From NCBI GenBank assembly GCA_907164885.2, contig OU015503.1, forward strand, positions 68,251,068 through 68,315,067: 64,000 bases of DNA, given 5' to 3'. The position numbers were made by a program, and so were the translations under genes. The stretch comes from Dolomedes plantarius. Taxonomy: Eukaryota; Arthropoda; Arachnida; Araneae; Dolomedidae. Of this stretch, positions 59,654 to 64,000 are shown one piece after another. The first letter of the stretch is position 1. Every line of letters begins with the position of its first letter. The notes below the pieces were generated by a model. The model did not search any database. It was not told where the DNA came from and saw nothing but the letters and a program-made list of their open reading frames with translations.

Positions 59654-59657
<4 letters not shown>
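59153..59657 (-). mobile_element. mariner-like element, internally deleted
   Basis: Tips GGGTGGGCGAAAAGTCCTTG (left) and, reversed, GGGTGGGCGAAAAGTCCTTG (right) are identical and continue ACACATTTCAG on both sides. TA lies at 59151-59152 and 59658-59659. Only 505 bp remain, with a transposase fragment on the minus strand. Confidence 0.88.
59425..59650 (-). pseudogene. mariner-type transposase C-terminal fragment
   Basis: The minus strand reads RWIGRDGPLVWPPRSPDLTP then LEFFLWGYVKDKVFASKM, the third-aspartate region in an open frame, but with no upstream catalytic parts. It ends at a TAG after VTRARRHF. The open frame that includes the microsatellite upstream is not meaningful. Confidence 0.8.

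Positions 59658-59658
<1 letters not shown>

Positions 59659-59691
<33 letters not shown>
59659..59691. repeat. (TA)n between two mariners
   Basis: TA run joining the element 59153-59657 to the element 59692-62297. Confidence 0.9.
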
Positions 59692-59696
<5 letters not shown>

Positions 59697-59985
59697 TGTC
59701 AAATAAATATCGGGAATAATTCATTTAAAAATCTTGAGTAAAAGGAATTCAAAAGAAAGCTAAATCGTTGAAAATATTGGAGAAGGCCTAAGCTGTAAGT
59801 CATCTGTATCGAAAACACGAGCGTACGATTGGTACAAAGTGTTCAAATAAGGCCTAGATGTGGTTGAAGACTTGCTTAGTTGAGGTCAACCTTCAAATTC
59901 TTTGACTGATGAAAACATCGTCAAAGTGAAGGAAATGGTGATGGAAAATCGTCATTAAAGCTTAAGAGAGATAGATGGTTTAGGA

Positions 59986-60605
59986 CAGGGGTTCTCAACC
60001 TTTCAGGCTCTGTGCCCCCCTTTGAACACCGATGTGAGGTCACGCCTCCCCCACCACCACCACCATATGTGGTCAATACAAGTAGTGCAATCGGAATTTG
60101 AAACTAAAGCTGGTTATTAAATGAAAATATAGAATAGATAATTTCATACACAAAATTTAATATTACTACACCTATGTTAATTTGGAACATATTATTATTG
60201 GATCATATCAAATCAAAGAATTAAATTCAGATCAAATATATTTGAGGTAATCAAGGATCTAGGTGAGGTTGGCATGTAATACCAGCCACTTTCACAAATG
60301 AGAGGGCTTGCAATGTTTGTCCTTGACAAATTTTTGAATATTAGGTTGTGTCTGTGACAAAGCACACCTCAGTTCACTTTCAACTGCCAGACGTACGATA
60401 ATTATCATGTTTTTACAATTGCAACAATTATCGTGTACGACAATTATCGTGTTCGTATGTCGAAAATACGTCAAGGTTACATTGTGACCGCAAAATTGAG
60501 TACAGTAAATTACAGTTAGATTTACTTTTCATTTTACTTTTTTTTTAAACTCACGCCCCCCTTGAAATTCTTCTACACCCCCCCCCCCCAGGTTGAGAAC
60601 CGCTG
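59986..60605. mobile_element. hAT-like MITE inside the mariner (insert 1)
   Basis: Starts CAGGGGTTCTCAACC and ends GGTTGAGAACCGCTG, an inverse with one change. The octamer GTTTAGGA lies exactly at 59978-59985 and 60606-60613. 620 bp, non-coding, C-runs near both ends. Confidence 0.92.
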
Positions 60606-60643
60606 GTTTAGGATATGGTCATGTCTCATGAATTTGTTCGCAC

Positions 60644-61191
60644 TGTGACGTTGTCTCCATTACTACACGAAAATTGTAATTATATAAGTTTGTGATGCTC
60701 GTTCCTACCCCTCAACATGAACATGTCATCTATCGGCGAAATGTTAAACTGAGCGGTCTCATAAACTCTAGGATAAGAGGCCATAAATTTTGTGTAATAT
60801 GCGGTTCTGGCGTTATAAATGGCATAAATTCCAGAGTGGTTCGAGGGCTCTCCAGAATTTTGACACTATAGGGAAATGTGAAATCCCATAAACTTTGGAC
60901 ACTTACGAGCACTTAAAACGCCGTAGAACGCTTTTGAATTCGCCGACCGTATAAAAGAAGACCCCCCAATACTCCACAAGAAAAGATCTGTTTTGAGTGC
61001 CAGAGAGGACGCAGCTCTCCTGGTCTTTCGGCCTGATAGGCCGAGTGGTCTGTGAACCCGAAGCCGTCCTGACATATCTAACTGTAAATTTTAACTCGCT
61101 GTACGTATTTGCTTTTTGTAGTTGTAGTTTTTAAGGTAGCGTAGTAAAGTAATTGAAGCGAAACGCTTGTCTTATTATTGACTACGTTACA
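60644..61191 (+). mobile_element. Solo LTR inside the mariner (insert 2)
   Basis: The 548 bp run from TGTGACG to CGTTACA (near-inverse TG...CA ends) is flanked by GCAC at 60640-60643 and 61192-61195. A TATAAAAG box is at 60950-60957, with a GC-richer transcript-start region behind it. A 4 bp duplication points to a Gypsy-type retrotransposon reduced to one LTR. Confidence 0.88.
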
Positions 61192-61443
61192 GCACCATTT
61201 TAGTTGATGTTTTGGCCACGAGGCGCGTCGCGGCACGCTTTGTTCTGACGGAGCTGACTTTTCTTCAAAAGGAGCACAGCAAGCTGATCGCTGAGGATAT
61301 GTTTCTTAATCCTTGTACGCTATTTTTTGTCCCAAAAGTCAACGAATGTCATCCACCAAGCATCGTATTCACCAGAAATGGTTCCGGCTGATTTTTTCCC
61401 TTTCCCCAAATTCAAATTACACCTTCATGGAAGACGTTTTGAG

Positions 61444-62077
61444 TAGGGATTATACAAAAACCTACTTTTTGAATAACCGGTTTTCGAATTCCAGATTTCC
61501 AAAAGACTGGTTTTAGCCGGTTTTCAAATTTTTGTCAAATAAAATGGAATAGGGAAAAATATTTTATTTAATTTATATAAAATAACAAAAAACGAAATCA
61601 ATATCAAAGTCAAAATATAAAAAAAATTAAGGATTACACATTACTTACACAAAATAACGAAAACTCAAACAAAAATTATTTCAAATTTCAAAGAATATTT
61701 ATATTTATTTCACTAATTTTAATTTCTCCTAAGAAAATAGGATTTTGAAAAAACATAAAATATCCACTGAACGGTGGCTAAGTCTTGTTCTTATTTTGGA
61801 CACAATATTGCCTGAAATTGAAAACACTCGTTCACTAGCTACTGAGCTTGGTTTTATAGTTTTCAGGGCATCAAATAACAAATCTAAGTTTTTGGTTATT
61901 TTATTCGTTGCCTCAAATAATAAAAATTCAGCTATCAGTGTCTTTGGACTTGTAAGTTTTTCTTCAGGGTCTTCAAGAAATCAAATAAGTTAAAAATGAA
62001 TTTTTACATAATGATTTGAATTCTTTTAAACCGGTTTTCTTAATTAAAATCCGGGTTTGAAAAACCGTCAAACCCTT
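61444..62077. mobile_element. hAT-like element inside the mariner (insert 3)
   Basis: Starts TAGGGATTATACAAAAACC and ends GACGG-like sequence reversed, CCGTCAAACCCTT. GTTTTGAG lies at 61436-61443 and 62078-62085 (a ninth base also matches, so the border is ambiguous by one). CCGGTTTT words lie inside both ends. An 82-codon open frame at 61745-61993 has no recognised family. Confidence 0.85.
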
Positions 62078-62309
62078 GTTTTGAGTCCATTGCAAACATA
62101 AACCAAAATTCGCTGAATGATTTTCCACGCCATTCCGATAAGTGCCTATAAGAAGTGCTTCGACAACTGGATTATTCGTTGGCATAATTGTATTTCATCA
62201 AATGGGACCTATGTTGAAGGCAACAAAATAAATTCAGATGGTTAAACCAATGTTTAATGTTTTATTGAATAATTCCCGGTATTTATTTGACAGAATGTAT
62301 ATATATAAA

Positions 62310-62999
62310 CTAGCTGAAAACCCGCGCTTCGCTACGGAATACATTCAAATTAAATACAACGGTCAACGTATGCAATTTATGCCAAAAAATAAATATATAT
62401 ATTTATAAAAAATGCGATGATCAATGTATACAATTGATGTGAAATATATATCTATCTATATATATATATATATTTATAAAAAAATCGTAAGGGATATGCA
62501 TTTTTTTGGATAATATCCAATCGTCTACTGCATTAGAAAGAGAAAAAAATATTTTTTTTTGTCTATTTAGTTGTTACGCACGTGACGATAAATTTATTGA
62601 AAGTACCAGAAAAAGAAATCACGTGATCAGCATTTAATAAATTAAATTCTAAAAATTAATCTTCAAAAATTCACCTAAAATCAGGAAATAGAGGTAAAAA
62701 TTCGAAAAAGATTTCAATTTGAAGGAATATTTATGATCTTTCTCGTGATATAAATTTTATTACCCTCAATGTATTAAAACGTAAACAAAGTTTAAAAAAC
62801 AGCTTAAAAATTTTATTTTAAAAAATCTAAGAAGAATTTTTGAAAAATCTTTCTTAGTGCACCCCTACACTATTAGAAGAATCGCCATGCAAAATTTCAG
62901 CCCTTTAGGTCCAGCGGTTTGGTCTGTGCGTTGTATGTCAGTCAGTCCGTCAGTCAGTGAATGAATGAGTCAGTTACGGAACTGTTTTATATATATAGA
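62310..62999 (-). mobile_element. Helitron family H1, intact ends
   Basis: Plus strand A|CTAGCTGAAAACCCGCGCTT to TGTTTTATATATATAGA|T. 690 bp. Short TA runs around 62395 and 62455 mark the usual internal place. It begins 12 bp from the mariner end. Confidence 0.87.
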
Positions 63000-63795
63000 T
63001 TGCAAGCTATATAAATGAAAGTAAACGATTTGATTTATTTATTTATCAAAATTACTTCAAAATAAAAGATCAGAATGCAATTATTGGAATTCCTAAACGA
63101 GGTCTTTTGTATATCCACTGTTATCTATACGTAAAAATAATTAAGAAAATTATTCTTAAACAATACGCAGATTACTGATGAAATAAAAATATTCACCAAT
63201 ACGAAAGAAAATAAGATCATCTTTCATTAATAAGTTAAAAAAATCTCATCACTATCAGGTTTTAATTGTTTATTCAGCTTGAGCGAAATTGTTATAAAAG
63301 CTTCTCCTATAGCAAAACATTAAAATAAAATTAATATATAATAACCATTAAAAGCTTAAATATGACGAGGATCAAAACCAACTCTTTTAACATGAAAGCT
63401 AATATTTTACGAAGTAAATTACGAAGTTAATTAGTGTTATATCGAATGACTTTCCTCAAAACCTGTCTTTTTGTAAACAGGTGTTTTCAATGATGTTCCT
63501 CAAAAAAAGCTGTTGTTAATAATTGTGTCCATTAAGAATATTGATATCATAATTCCGTCTCTTGGAGTTTTTACCGTCGATTAACGCTAAACTTTGGACA
63601 TTTAAATTTTTGACTGTATCATTTGCCATAATTATCAAATCAATGTTACAAATAACTAAATAAATTGAAAAAAAGGAATTGTTTACCCCCGGGTTAACTC
63701 TCAAATCGCTCGCGATGCCAAAATAGCGTATCGAATGTTGCTTGTTCTGTTCATTTTTGCGGGTTACGCTATTATTTCATCGCATTATTATTGAT

Positions 63796-63935
63796 TTCTA
63801 TGTCCCATGGTTTAAACTTCCAGACCAGGTTCATATAAGCTTCGAACTAAAGTGTGCGGCTACTGTTAATATAGCACAACAAGGGTCGGAGTCCGTCTTA
63901 GCTAGTTGCCACATCAATTTTGACCCAGGGCTGTG
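63796..63935 (-). repeat. SINE S1, 3' part
   Basis: Reverse of the S1 tail region (GGTTCATATAAGCTTCGAAC, GTCGGAGTCCGTCTTAGCTA, GCCACATCAATTTTGACCC), followed by a (TG)n and CAGT repeats at 63932-63971. Confidence 0.65.
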
Positions 63936-64000
63936 TGTGTGTGTGTGTGTGTGTCAGTCAGTCAGTCAGTCAAAACATTAATTGAGGAAATTATTGGGGG

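Larger units (their letters stand above)
59735..62185 (+). pseudogene. mariner transposase pseudogene in five pieces
   Basis: Reading across the inserts: helix-turn-helix part DVVEDLLS-stop-GQPSNSLTDEN then IVKVKEMVMENRH (to 59985); HEFVRT plus ILVDVLATRRVAARFV across the LTR site; TELTFLQKEHSKLIAEDM; a deletion of the central catalytic region; then SYSPEMVPADFFPFPK with the third aspartate position (to 61443); and after the second hAT insert QNSLNDFPRHSD and, shifted, AYKKCFDNWIIRWHNCISSN up to a stop near 62184. Frameshifts, stops and the missing centre make it inactive. Confidence 0.85.
59692..62297 (+). mobile_element. mariner element with three nested insertions
   Basis: Left tip TTCTGTCAAATAAATATCGG and, reversed, right tip TTCTGTCAAATAAATACCGG, followed on both sides by GAAT-ATT, define the element. 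Removing the hAT-like insert 59986-60605, the solo LTR 60644-61191, the hAT-like insert 61444-62077 and one copy of each target duplication leaves about 784 bp, so the mariner is also internally deleted. Flanked by (TA)n on the left and TATATATAAA on the right. Confidence 0.85.

Noticed and set aside
63932..63971. (TG)n followed by (CAGT)n as a regulatory element
   Set aside because: Simple-sequence DNA next to a SINE end; nothing else supports function.

Overview
The window is AT-rich (TA microsatellites everywhere, few GC-balanced islands) and eukaryotic: it has spliced immunoglobulin-domain exons, introns of tens of kilobases, tRNA-type SINEs and a dense layering of DNA transposons. The repeats and the two host exons fit an arthropod, most probably a spider or another arachnid. 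That placement is inference from family resemblance, not from a marker gene.

Only one host gene is supported. On the minus strand two exons of a Sidestep/nephrin-like Ig-superfamily membrane protein lie at 17921-18211 (one complete Ig domain) and 5923-6087 (first half of the next Ig domain). Both are phase 1-1 exons with AG acceptors and GTAAGT donors, and they are separated by an 11.8 kb intron. No other convincing host exon, tRNA, rRNA or CRISPR was seen. The rest of the window is best read as intron of this gene, or flanking DNA, packed with repeats.

Layout: 1-5922 downstream intron with a hAT-like MITE, a TTAA MITE, a tRNA-like SINE head, a Helitron 5' end and a TTAA-flanked 725 bp element. 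6088-17920 large intron with a piggyBac-like MITE holding its own tandem array (6269-7164), a Helitron nested in a TTAA MITE (7521-8165), an inverted pair of R3 repeats (11849-13092), a SINE split by a TTAA MITE (13375-13985), a decayed piggyBac element with intact ends (14539-16468) and a 72 bp minisatellite that stops about 70 bp from the splice donor. 18212-26500: many (TA)n tracts, a GC-rich unclassified block, a Helitron, a long-TIR element with an integrase-like pseudogene (22311-23828) and a mariner relic. 26600-38000: Helitron fragment, TTAA element, tandem R3 block, mariner relic carrying a TTAA MITE, SINEs and a LINE 3' end. 38000-39060: a more balanced single-copy block that may be regulatory. 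39300-50300: four H1 Helitrons, two tandem arrays and a Tc1-like MITE with twin hairpins. 50300-55000: Helitron termini, a foldback, a nested hAT MITE and a 152 bp satellite. 55800-57440: duplicated and inverted unclassified blocks. 59150-63000: a mariner containing three independent insertions (two hAT-like, one solo LTR), followed by another Helitron.

The strongest observations are insertion histories readable from exact target-site duplications: GTTTAGGA, GCAC and GTTTTGAG inside one mariner, CCCAAACA inside a TTAA element, and TTAA inside a SINE whose empty site is preserved at other loci. Also notable are a Helitron family with a (TA)n tract at one fixed internal position, and tandem repeats with perfect hairpins. 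I did not find evidence for an undescribed functional gene system.
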